From Clostridia bacterium (GTDB lineage Bacteria > Bacillota > Clostridia > Oscillospirales > CAG-272): DNA of 54,477 nucleotides. The notes below the pieces were generated by a model. It had not been told where the DNA came from. It saw only the letters and a program-made list of their open reading frames with translations, and searched no databases. The position numbers were made by a program, and so were the translations under genes. Positions 32,609 to 40,697 of the stretch are shown here, piece by piece. Where the stretch lies: the NCBI GenBank assembly GCA_017464565.1, contig JAFTZH010000020.1:1-54477 (forward strand), written 5' to 3'. Positions within the stretch are counted from its first letter, which is position 1. The number at the start of each line of letters is the position of its first letter.

Positions 32609-34048
32609 ATGAAAATAAAAAAGGTTTTGCTGTTGATTCTGGCACTATCTATGGTCGCTTCCTGCTTCATCGGATGTAATAAAGAAGAGGAAGAGACGGG
32701 AGAAACTACGGTGTCCGGTTCCGCCGCAACCGTGGCTACCGAGGAGCCTTACGAGCTTCCGATAATCGATCTTAAGGATGAAGTCATATCCGTTCTCGTT
32801 CCCGCGCAGAAGGAGTGGCAGTTCAATCCCATTACCTCGTCGCTTATTACCGAGACTATATCTCAGTCTGTGGTTACGCGAAACGATTACGTCGAGAGCA
32901 CCTATAACTGCACGTTCGATTATATCGTTGAGGCGGGCAACGCCGAAAGATTTACCACTCTTATGTCCCAGGAGCTTCTTACGCAGGACGGAACTTACGA
33001 CCTAGTATTTACGGATTATTGGTGGAATCTTGAGATACACGGATATTTCCGCAATCTGAAGGATTACGAGACGGTTGCTCTCAATCAGCCGTGGTTCTGC
33101 CAAGGCTGGAACGACGCGGCGGAGATTAAAGGTCATCTTAACGGAGCGGTCGGATATTCCTCGACTCAGATGATGACCGATACGGCGGCTATATTCTTCA
33201 ATGAGACTATGTATAATTCGCTTTTCGAGAATTCTATTTACGATTACGTGTATTCGGGCGACTGGACGATGGAGACGCTTGCTACTATGTCTGCCGCCGC
33301 AAAGGTTGACGACGGAAACGACGGAATGAATTCCGCAAGCGACGATATATTCGGAATCACTATGTCCCGCCACGGTCTGCGCTCGCTGTTCTATACGTCG
33401 GACGTAACTCTTTTCAAAATATCCGAAGACGGAACTCCCAAATACGACTACAACGTACCGCACAATATAGATGTTTTTGACGATATTCAGGAATTTTTCG
33501 CGTTGGAGTCGCTTAATTATCAGGTTTCGTATACTGACGTAGAAAAGGCGTTCTCGGGCGGCAAGGCTCTGTTCGCTATGCACAATCTCAGCTCGGGTCT
33601 CGGTTACAGAGCCTCTAACGTAAAATACGGAGTCGTGCCGTATCCCAAATACGATATAAACCAAGAGAATTACGTTTCCAACAATCAGGGCTGCTGTTAT
33701 ATGGCGATACCCGTTACGGCGGACGACGGAGAGACCTCCGCGATTATAATGAACGCGCTGAATTATTATTCCTACGCTTTCGTAAAGCCCGCGGTGCTTG
33801 ACACGGTGCTTAAGCTACAGGTCGCTTCCAATCAGGACGCTTCGAATATGGTGGATATTTGTCTTAATAACATTGAGATGGATTTCGGCTTTATTTACGA
33901 CAATAACCTCAACTCCGTAAGCACGGGCCTTGCCGACCTTATAGAGACTAACAGAGAGTACTCGTCTTATTATCAGTCTCTTGAGCTTGCGGTAAATACC
34001 AGCCTTGAAAGACTTCTCAAGCTCTACATTGATCCTAACGCGGCGTAA
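32609..34048 (+). CDS. Extracellular solute-binding lipoprotein (family 1-like)
   Basis: A 479-residue predicted lipoprotein: hydrophobic signal peptide and lipobox FIGC with the modified Cys at 23, then an acidic/Thr-rich linker. The mature part looks like a carbohydrate-binding periplasmic-type protein (VISVLVPAQKEW, QDGTYDLVFTDYWWN, FSGGKALFAMHNL, VKYGVVPYPKYD). It would present oligosaccharide to an ABC importer, but no permease or ATPase gene is nearby. AAAGGA lies 7 nt before ATG 32609. Upstream TTG 32576 is unlikely. Confidence 0.83.
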   Translation: MKIKKVLLLILALSMVASCFIGCNKEEEETGETTVSGSAATVATEEPYELPIIDLKDEVISVLVPAQKEWQFNPITSSLITETISQSVVTRNDYVESTYNCTFDYIVEAGNAERFTTLMSQELLTQDGTYDLVFTDYWWNLEIHGYFRNLKDYETVALNQPWFCQGWNDAAEIKGHLNGAVGYSSTQMMTDTAAIFFNETMYNSLFENSIYDYVYSGDWTMETLATMSAAAKVDDGNDGMNSASDDIFGITMSRHGLRSLFYTSDVTLFKISEDGTPKYDYNVPHNIDVFDDIQEFFALESLNYQVSYTDVEKAFSGGKALFAMHNLSSGLGYRASNVKYGVVPYPKYDINQENYVSNNQGCCYMAIPVTADDGETSAIIMNALNYYSYAFVKPAVLDTVLKLQVASNQDASNMVDICLNNIEMDFGFIYDNNLNSVSTGLADLIETNREYSSYYQSLELAVNTSLERLLKLYIDPNAA

Positions 34049-34129
34049 CGAACGTCAATAACCGCGGAAGCGGTAAATTATAGCTTTTTCAAAAAACGTT
34101 CCAAAAAAATTTGAAAGGAAAGAAGAATT

Positions 34130-35845
34130 ATGAAAAAATTGGCAAAAAGATTTCTTGCAATCGCGCTTACCCTTGTAATAGCGGCGTCTGTATTCGTTTT
34201 TCCTACCTCGGTGAACGCGGCAGACACCACAGTTACCATTGATTTTGAAAACGAGGACTACAAAAACCAGCTCAACGGCTCCGACGCCTCCGTATTTTCG
34301 ACGGTTGAGGACAACGGAGGAAAGGCGCTGAAATACGCGGGAACTTGGGGCGCTCACAAGGAGCTTTACGTTCTTGGTATGGACGCGACCGACACGTTTA
34401 CTATGACGGGCGATTTTAAGTTTGGCTCTGATTTCGTAGGAAACTATTCGGGCTTTAACTTCGCACCCGTTTACAACGGACTGACTACCGCAGGCTCTAT
34501 TTTTATGGTCTATCTGACTGCGGCTGACAAGGTTACCGTTAAGACGGGTATAACCGCAAGCTATTCGGGTACGAACACAGTCGTTCTCGATTATACGGTA
34601 GGAAGCTGGTGTTCTTACGAAATAGTACGCAACGGAAGCTTTTACGCAATAACCATATGGGCGAAGGGAACCGATAAGCCGTCGGATTATACCGTTGTAG
34701 CGGGACTTCCCGAGTCTACCGTGGATTCTTTCCCCGGTATACGAGTTACCAACTTTAACGGAGCTAACAATACCGCAACCAACACTACCGAGATGTATCT
34801 TGACAATATCGTGGTTTCGAGCGGCTCGAATGTGGTTTGGGCAGGAGCTGCCGAGAATTTTGAAAATCAGACAGCGGGAAGCTTTGACGCGTCCAAAATG
34901 TCCGTAGTAGGATACAGTGAGAGCGCGGCTCCCACGATAGTTGAAGAGAGCGGCAATAAATATTTCAGCTTTACGGGAATTTCAAAGTACAGCTTTTCTC
35001 CCGTGATGAGCGCGTCATCTTACACGATGACCGCAGAGATAAAAATGACGAGTGAGAACACTACGGCCGGAACGGGCTCTAACGGTTTCTACTTTGTTGA
35101 CGGCTCAACAACTCTTTCCGTATTTCACGAGTATAACCTTCTTGGAACGATATCGGGCGGTGGCGGAACGAAGATAACTAACGCTTTCAACGGAACCGAT
35201 TGGTACAGCCTTGAGATAGTTAGAGACGGCACAGCGCTGTCCTTGACTATGTGGGTTAAGGGAACCGAAAAGCCCGCGGCGCCTACCTATTCGGTAACGC
35301 TTTCTTCGGCGGCTCCTACCGTTCCCGTTATTCGATTCGCTAAATTCCAAAAGGCTGACACTACGACCTGCGTTGACAATCTGACCTTCGTTCCCACCGT
35401 ATCTCCCGCCAACAACGTTGCTTATCAGGCGTCCGTTGAGCAGGCTAACGATACGACCGATACCGATTTCGCGGTTCGCTTTATAGCTACTCTCGACTCG
35501 CTCTATTACAGCGACGTTCGCTTCAAGGTTACCGCAAGATACAACGACGGCACCGAGGCTAAGGCTAAACAGTTTATAACTCCCGACGCGGCCTGCGTTG
35601 CTTACACCGCTATAATCGCCAACGAGAATAACGATATCGTCGCTTACGACGCATCCGCTCTCGGCGGAGATGCGGACGATTATCTGATTGCGCTCAATAT
35701 CAACGAGATACCCAAGGCTTACGGAACGGTAGAGTTTTACGTTGAGGTTTACGCTACCAACGCTCAGGGCATTACCGTTTCCGACGTATACGAGGTGACC
35801 GCTACGGTACAGGCTGATAACACGGTTACGGTGGCGTTAAGCTGA
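34130..35845 (+). CDS. Secreted protein with two beta-sandwich domains and a clostridial C-terminal domain
   Basis: A 571-residue exported protein. The Sec signal peptide is cleaved after about residue 30 (SVNA/ADT). Two similar domains follow, at about 32-235 and 240-420. Each opens with a FENxxxGxxx-type strand and contains WCSYEIVRNGSFYAITIWAKG or WYSLEIVRDGTALSLTMWVKG, so they are internal repeats of a LamG/concanavalin-like fold that often binds glycans. The last 150 residues (FAVRFIATLDSLYYSDVRFK, IPKAYGTVEFYVEVYA) form a separate domain that I have seen repeatedly in gut clostridial surface proteins. No LPXTG or SLH anchor. AAAGGAAAG precedes the ATG. Confidence 0.75.
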   Translation: MKKLAKRFLAIALTLVIAASVFVFPTSVNAADTTVTIDFENEDYKNQLNGSDASVFSTVEDNGGKALKYAGTWGAHKELYVLGMDATDTFTMTGDFKFGSDFVGNYSGFNFAPVYNGLTTAGSIFMVYLTAADKVTVKTGITASYSGTNTVVLDYTVGSWCSYEIVRNGSFYAITIWAKGTDKPSDYTVVAGLPESTVDSFPGIRVTNFNGANNTATNTTEMYLDNIVVSSGSNVVWAGAAENFENQTAGSFDASKMSVVGYSESAAPTIVEESGNKYFSFTGISKYSFSPVMSASSYTMTAEIKMTSENTTAGTGSNGFYFVDGSTTLSVFHEYNLLGTISGGGGTKITNAFNGTDWYSLEIVRDGTALSLTMWVKGTEKPAAPTYSVTLSSAAPTVPVIRFAKFQKADTTTCVDNLTFVPTVSPANNVAYQASVEQANDTTDTDFAVRFIATLDSLYYSDVRFKVTARYNDGTEAKAKQFITPDAACVAYTAIIANENNDIVAYDASALGGDADDYLIALNINEIPKAYGTVEFYVEVYATNAQGITVSDVYEVTATVQADNTVTVALS

Positions 35846-35864
35846 ATAAAAGGAGGAAGATGAT

Positions 35865-35990
35865 ATGAAGAAGATTTATATTGCTCCTCTTTACACGGAG
35901 ATAAAAATAGGAGAACGCGACGTTATAGCTATATCGGGCTACGGAGAAACGTTGGCTTGGAATGAAGGTACCGATATCGACGTAACCTAA
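35865..35990 (+). CDS. 41-residue hypothetical peptide
   Basis: A short gene with AGGAGG just upstream, starting 20 bp after the secreted protein. The product opens MKKIYIAPLYTEIKIGERDV, continues with IAISGY and ends DIDVT; it has no membrane helix. The layout Tyr-x-x-Pro...Glu...Asp-Val-Ile-x-x-Ser is one I recall from small clostridial proteins of unknown role. The strong ribosome site and clean fit between genes make it likely real. No modification enzyme is near, so a RiPP precursor role has no support. Confidence 0.6.
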   Translation: MKKIYIAPLYTEIKIGERDVIAISGYGETLAWNEGTDIDVT

Positions 35991-36013
35991 AAATCAAGAA
36001 CAGGAGTATCACT

Positions 36014-36316
36014 ATGAAGGCGAAAAATCGAAATTCTGTTTTTAACAGACGAATCATCTCTCTCGTTCTCATTGCGTTGTTCCTCTTTTCGATAGCCGCT
36101 TGTAAAAATTCCGATGAAAACGGCGGTGAAGACAATACCACGGTTACGACCGTCTCACAGACTACTGCCACTGCGGAAACGACGGCTGAAACTACGCGTC
36201 TCGGAGTACACACCAAGCAAACGACGGCGGCTGCCACGACGGAAGCTACCTCTCCGAGCGGAGGAAAAATTGGCGAGGGAGTAGGCGAAGAGGTTTATTG
36301 GGAGAGCAGAGCGTGA
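36014..36316 (+). CDS. Small Thr-rich lipoprotein
   Basis: A 100-residue predicted lipoprotein. The signal segment covers residues 12-29, with lipobox SIAAC and Cys30. The remainder is a low-complexity Thr/Glu/Ala region (TTVTTVSQTTATAETTAETT) and a short Gly-rich tail; no folded domain is visible. It resembles the linker of the next lipoprotein, whose GTG start overlaps its stop by 4 nt (GTGA), implying coupling. It may be a decayed or stand-alone anchor partner. AGGAG precedes the ATG. Confidence 0.65.
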   Translation: MKAKNRNSVFNRRIISLVLIALFLFSIAACKNSDENGGEDNTTVTTVSQTTATAETTAETTRLGVHTKQTTAAATTEATSPSGGKIGEGVGEEVYWESRA

Positions 36317-37770
36317 AAACAAAGAGATTATTAAAAGCAATTATACTTATTACGTCGCTCGTTCTTATGCTTGCGGTATTCGCGGGCTGTGACGATTCGG
36401 AGGGCGAGAGTACCGAGACCACGACGGCGGCTTCGTCCGTGGAAACGACCGCGCCTGCAACCGAGTATACGAGCGATACCGAGATATTCGCTACCTTTGA
36501 GGATATGAAGGCGAACGCTTCTCTTTACAAAGCTTTAGCTCCCTGTACCCGCTCAACCGAGGGGTATTACGAAAAGGGAGACGGAGGCGCGGCTACCTAT
36601 TCGATAGTTACGAAGAAGCCCGACGGAGTATTTGAAAAGCTCGCTGACGGTCTTTGGGCTTGTTTGGTTACCGAGGAGAACGTTGTTCCCCAGCAGTTCG
36701 GAGCTTACGGCGACGGAAAGCGCAACGACCACACCGCGATTATGCGCGCGGCAGAATACGCCGTGGCGAACGGGGTGAAACTCGAGCTTCCCGAGGCTGA
36801 CTACTTTACGCTCTCAAGCGTGGTGTTTGAGAACATAGAGGTAATATCCGATAACGCGAAAATATCCTACAACGGAGTCGCGGCAAATACGCCGACGGTA
36901 GAGCTTAAGAACAACGTGAAGATATACGGAACGCTTAATCTCTATCTGCACGACCCCAAAACCTCGTGGACTGCCGAGAGATGCGCTATGCTTTTCGGTG
37001 ACTACGGAAGCGGAGTAGGGGCTCATAACTGTTACGTAGAGTCTCTCGTTATTACGGGAGGAATGCCCGGCTGCAACGCCGTGGTAATGGTCGGAGAGAC
37101 CTCCGATATTACCATTGACAGCATAATTATTCCAAACGGTACGAAATACGCAAGAGGCGTTTGTATGCATTGGGGAAACGGAGACGATCATAAAACGGTA
37201 GCGGGCTGGTCGCCCGAGCTTGGAGAGGCGGGATACAGCCACGCGCCCGACGCTGATCCGATGACCTTTGTTCACGATATCAAGTTAGGTACCGTAAACG
37301 TTACGGGGCTTAAGCCGTGGGGGCTTGAGGACAACGATATATCGGCGGTTGCCTTGTGCGCCGTTTATAACGTTACTATCGACGAGATAATAGTTAACGA
37401 TTCGCTTCACGCCGCTCATATTACGGGAGCCGACCTCGGCTTTGAATACGCGAGCGACGAGGTAAAGGCTGTCGGAGGTCAGAAGAATATCTATATCAAA
37501 AAGATAACGGGCACGAAGCTCCGTTCAATGGGGCTTTATATTCCGGGATATCCTTGGTATTTACCCGAGAAGAGCGTGAATACCGAAATAAAGGTAGACG
37601 AACTTTATCTGGAGGCGGCTTCGAGCAATACGAACAGTTCCGGAGTTTATTGTAACAAGGTAGCGAAGGCGGAATTCGGAAGGGTTACGCTGAAAGGATT
37701 CTCAACGGCTATCTCCAAGATAGAGTGTGAGGATAAGGTTACCGTAGGAACGCTTACGGAGCTTGATTGA
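36313..37770 (+). CDS. Right-handed beta-helix lipoprotein, paralogue 1
   Basis: A 485-residue predicted lipoprotein (lipobox VFAGC, Cys26; Thr-rich linker to about residue 55). After a short domain at about 60-130, the motif FGAYGDGKRNDHTAIMRAAE marks a pectate-lyase-3/tailspike-type beta-helix. Shared with the next two genes are RGVCMHWGNGDDH, HAAHITGADLGFEYA, NIYIKKITGT and GYPWYLP. No pectate-lyase or GH28 catalytic set was recognised. Surface glycan cleavage or binding is inferred. The start is GTG 36313, with GGGAGAG at 36300-36306. Confidence 0.72.
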   Translation: MKTKRLLKAIILITSLVLMLAVFAGCDDSEGESTETTTAASSVETTAPATEYTSDTEIFATFEDMKANASLYKALAPCTRSTEGYYEKGDGGAATYSIVTKKPDGVFEKLADGLWACLVTEENVVPQQFGAYGDGKRNDHTAIMRAAEYAVANGVKLELPEADYFTLSSVVFENIEVISDNAKISYNGVAANTPTVELKNNVKIYGTLNLYLHDPKTSWTAERCAMLFGDYGSGVGAHNCYVESLVITGGMPGCNAVVMVGETSDITIDSIIIPNGTKYARGVCMHWGNGDDHKTVAGWSPELGEAGYSHAPDADPMTFVHDIKLGTVNVTGLKPWGLEDNDISAVALCAVYNVTIDEIIVNDSLHAAHITGADLGFEYASDEVKAVGGQKNIYIKKITGTKLRSMGLYIPGYPWYLPEKSVNTEIKVDELYLEAASSNTNSSGVYCNKVAKAEFGRVTLKGFSTAISKIECEDKVTVGTLTELD

Positions 37771-37775
37771 GATTT

Positions 37776-37826
37776 GGCAGACCGTACCGTTTTTAACTGT
37801 ATAAACGGTTGACGGCACGGTCTGCC
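37776..37826 (+). terminator. Long hairpin after beta-helix paralogue 1
   Basis: GGCAGACCGTACCG at 37776-37789 pairs with CGGCACGGTCTGCC at 37813-37826 with one mismatch, and an inner ACCGTTT/AAACGGT stem extends it. The T-run is poor, so it may attenuate rather than stop transcription into the next two genes. Confidence 0.6.
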
Positions 37827-37857
37827 TTGTTACTTGGTTTTAATGGAGAAAATGAAA

Positions 37858-39300
37858 ATGATTACTAAACCTGTTTTGAATACGTCAGAGGAAAACCTCG
37901 TTTCTCCCAAAGCCTTCGGCGCTGTGGGAGACGGTATTGCCGACGATCTCGCGGCGATTGAGAAGGCTGTAAAGTACGCTTGTGAAAATCGGAAGATAGT
38001 TGTGCTTGACGAGAATGAATATTATATTTCGGACGGTATAGAGCTTGACGGCGTATCGGTGCTTTCACATAACGCAAAGCTGCTTTATCACGGCGAACGC
38101 TTCGGCGTTCCCGCAATACGCATAAAAAGTAACGTAAATATCTTGGGAACGCTTCGCATAAACGCCGCTCAAAGCGCGAGAGACGACGCGGCGGAGCGAG
38201 CTCCCGTAGCTATCGGAGACTATATTTCTGACGGAAAATCCCGCGACGTTTATATAGAGGAGCTTATCCTTTCGGGAGGCAATACCGACTCTAACGGTAT
38301 ATGTATGACGGGAGATTGCGACAATATCACTATTGATAGAATAATTATCCCCGACGGCTCAAAGATATGCAGAGGCGTTTGCATACATTGGGGCAACGGC
38401 AAGGACCACCATACCGTAAGAGGCTGGGCACCCGAGCTTGGAAGAGCGGGATACGAGCACAACGAGAACGGCTCGCCTATGACGCACTGCAACAATATAC
38501 ATCTCGGCTTGGTTGATTGCGCGGGCTTCAAGGCGGTTCCGGGACGTGCCGACAATGACAAGGCGGCGGTTACCATATGCGCCGCGTCGAATATTACGAT
38601 AGACGAGATAAAAATGCACGATTCCTGCCACGCTCTTTGCGTTACGGGAGCCGATCTCGGCTTTGAATACGCCGACGAGGCGGTACGGCGCAGGGGACAG
38701 GATAACATATACGTAAAAAAGATAACGGGAACGGCTATGCGCTCGGCGGGCGTTCTCGCGCTCGGATATCCTTGGTATATACGCGATATCCGCGTAAATA
38801 CCCGCATAAAAATAGACGAGTGCTGCGTTGAGGCGGCTGAAGGAAACAGGGATACGGGACTTGCTCTGCTCGGTATAACGAAAGCGGAGATAGGAAATAT
38901 CACGCTTAAGAATTTTCCGAAGCAGGCCGTTAATATAACCCGCGGAAGCGAGAATATCAAGATAGGTACGTTGAATATCGAGGAGTGCCGTGCACAGGCG
39001 GCGACCGTGAATATGTGGTCGGAGGGAGACGCTCCCGCAAAAAGCATAGAGATATCAAAGCTCAATATCAGCGGAAATACCGACGGTACTCTCCCGGCTC
39101 TTGGACTTATCGCGGCGGACGGCTTTAAAATAGGCGAAATTAACGTTTCGGGCGGAAGATTTTCTTCATTGCTTTCTCTTACTCCCGAATGTAAAAATAT
39201 CAGGATAGATAAGCTGAACGCAGACGAGGGAACTTTTGCAGCGCTGATATCCTCGGAGGAGGATATTCCCGCCGAAAACAACGTAAGTATAGGTGTATAA
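37858..39300 (+). CDS. Right-handed beta-helix protein, paralogue 2
   Basis: A 480-residue protein without signal peptide or lipobox. SPKAFGAVGDGIADDLAAIE opens the beta-helix. RGVCIHWGNGKDHH, HDSCHALCVTGADLGFEYA, NIYVKKITGTAMRSAGV and GYPWYIRD match the flanking paralogues, and a longer C-terminal set of coils is present. Likely a cytoplasmic polysaccharide- or oligosaccharide-active enzyme of unknown specificity. Three ATGs lie close together; 37858 has the best spacing (9 nt) to TGGAG at 37844-37848, and 37843 or 37852 remain possible. The next gene starts at the base after its stop codon. Confidence 0.7.
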   Translation: MITKPVLNTSEENLVSPKAFGAVGDGIADDLAAIEKAVKYACENRKIVVLDENEYYISDGIELDGVSVLSHNAKLLYHGERFGVPAIRIKSNVNILGTLRINAAQSARDDAAERAPVAIGDYISDGKSRDVYIEELILSGGNTDSNGICMTGDCDNITIDRIIIPDGSKICRGVCIHWGNGKDHHTVRGWAPELGRAGYEHNENGSPMTHCNNIHLGLVDCAGFKAVPGRADNDKAAVTICAASNITIDEIKMHDSCHALCVTGADLGFEYADEAVRRRGQDNIYVKKITGTAMRSAGVLALGYPWYIRDIRVNTRIKIDECCVEAAEGNRDTGLALLGITKAEIGNITLKNFPKQAVNITRGSENIKIGTLNIEECRAQAATVNMWSEGDAPAKSIEISKLNISGNTDGTLPALGLIAADGFKIGEINVSGGRFSSLLSLTPECKNIRIDKLNADEGTFAALISSEEDIPAENNVSIGV

Positions 39301-40611
39301 ATGATATACAAAGGAATCACGCTTCCCAACGAAACCGTAACTCCGCAGAGCTTCGGTGCCGTCGGGGACGGAAGAGCGGACGACCTTGCGATGCTTTCAG
39401 AAGCGGCGGCTTACGCGCGGGAGAAGAAATGTATTCTGGAATTGCCGAGCGGAAGCTATTATACCTCGGACACCCTCGTTCTTGAGGGGGTTATGGTGCT
39501 TTCAAGGGACGCCGAGATACTGTATAACGGCCATCGGCTTGACGCTCCCGGGGTATACGTCGGGGACGGCACGGCGATATACGGAAATTTAAGGATAGAC
39601 GCTAACGACGACCCGCAGGACCATTACGGTCAGCGGGCGGGAATGGCGTTCGGAGATTTCTATACGGGTGTCGGTTCTCACCGCTGTTACGTCGAGTCGG
39701 TCGAGCTTACGGGAGGCATAAAAAACGCGAACGGTATCGTTATTACGGGAGACTGCTCCGATATCAGAATAGACAGAGTGTTTATCCCCGAGGGAACCAA
39801 TATATGCAGAGGCGTATGTATTCATTGGGGTAATAGGCGTGCACATCATACCGTTGACGCGGTTGGAACGGGCTTTGCTCCCGATATGAAAGAAAAGGGA
39901 TATATTCACGAGCCTGACGGAGGACCTACCACTCATCCGCACGGTATTTACCTTGGACGCGTTGAATGCTCGGGCTTCCGACCTCTCGGTACTGAGCGGT
40001 CGGACAGCGATAAGGCGGCAGTGATAGTATGCGCGGGCTACGATATAAGTGTCGATGAGATAGTTATGCACGATTCCTGCCACGCCTTTGCCGTAACCGG
40101 CGCGGACAACGGCTTTGAATATGCCGACAGAGCGGTGCGCGAGCTTGAACCCAAAAATATTTACGTCAAAAAGATAACGGGAACGGCTATGCGCTCGGCG
40201 GGAGTTTTTCTTATAGATTATCCGTGGTACCTAAACGACGCCCGCGTTAATATGCATGTGAGGATAGACGAGTGCTTCGTTGAGGCGGCACCGTGCAACC
40301 GAAACGTCGGAGTCGAGATAGTCGGAGTGGAGTCGGCGGAGTTCGGGTCGGTTACCGTCAGAAATTATCAGCGGCAGGCGTTTGATATTCTCGGCGGCGC
40401 GAAAAATGTTGCGGTTTGTACTCTTAACGTTGAGAGTTGTAAAGGTGAGGCGGTATTTATCCGCGACGGGAAGGGCAAGAGTACGGCGGAGAAGGTCTCT
40501 TTCGGCAAGATAAATATAACCTCGGACAGTGCGGAGAATATATCAACGCTTTACGCGGACGGGGTAAAAGAGTTAAGTATAGGCAATATATCGGTAAGCG
40601 TTAGTAAATAG
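39301..40611 (+). CDS. Right-handed beta-helix protein, paralogue 3
   Basis: A 436-residue protein without export signal. It carries TPQSFGAVGDGRADDLAMLS, RGVCIHWGNRRAHH, HDSCHAFAVTGADNGFEYA, NIYVKKITGTAMRSAGVF and DYPWYLND. By eye it is closer to paralogue 2 than to the lipoprotein, consistent with a later tandem duplication. The ATG directly abuts the preceding TAA, so translation is probably coupled. It is the last gene of the cluster; a strong terminator follows. Confidence 0.7.
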   Translation: MIYKGITLPNETVTPQSFGAVGDGRADDLAMLSEAAAYAREKKCILELPSGSYYTSDTLVLEGVMVLSRDAEILYNGHRLDAPGVYVGDGTAIYGNLRIDANDDPQDHYGQRAGMAFGDFYTGVGSHRCYVESVELTGGIKNANGIVITGDCSDIRIDRVFIPEGTNICRGVCIHWGNRRAHHTVDAVGTGFAPDMKEKGYIHEPDGGPTTHPHGIYLGRVECSGFRPLGTERSDSDKAAVIVCAGYDISVDEIVMHDSCHAFAVTGADNGFEYADRAVRELEPKNIYVKKITGTAMRSAGVFLIDYPWYLNDARVNMHVRIDECFVEAAPCNRNVGVEIVGVESAEFGSVTVRNYQRQAFDILGGAKNVAVCTLNVESCKGEAVFIRDGKGKSTAEKVSFGKINITSDSAENISTLYADGVKELSIGNISVSVSK

Positions 40612-40625
40612 TACGGTAAATAATC

Positions 40626-40658
40626 CCCGCGGGCAAACGAATTTCGTTTGCCCGCGGG
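40626..40658. terminator. Strong bidirectional terminator
   Basis: CCCGCGGGCAAACGAA at 40626-40641 pairs perfectly over 16 bp with the following TTCGTTTGCCCGCGGG, then TTTTGTTTT. It separates the beta-helix gene from convergent spoIVB. Confidence 0.9.
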
Positions 40659-40697
40659 TTTTGTTTTATTTTCCCTATCACTATTCGATTTTACTTA

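Noticed and set aside
35865..35990. RiPP (modified peptide) precursor
   Set aside because: No radical SAM, lanthionine synthetase, YcaO, leader-binding or peptide-export gene lies near it, and there is no Cys or Gly-Gly cleavage motif.
38250..39329. Minus-strand frame of 359 codons opposite beta-helix paralogue 2
   Set aside because: A Ser/Ile/Pro-rich shadow with no start signal; the plus-strand frame has conserved paralogues on both sides.
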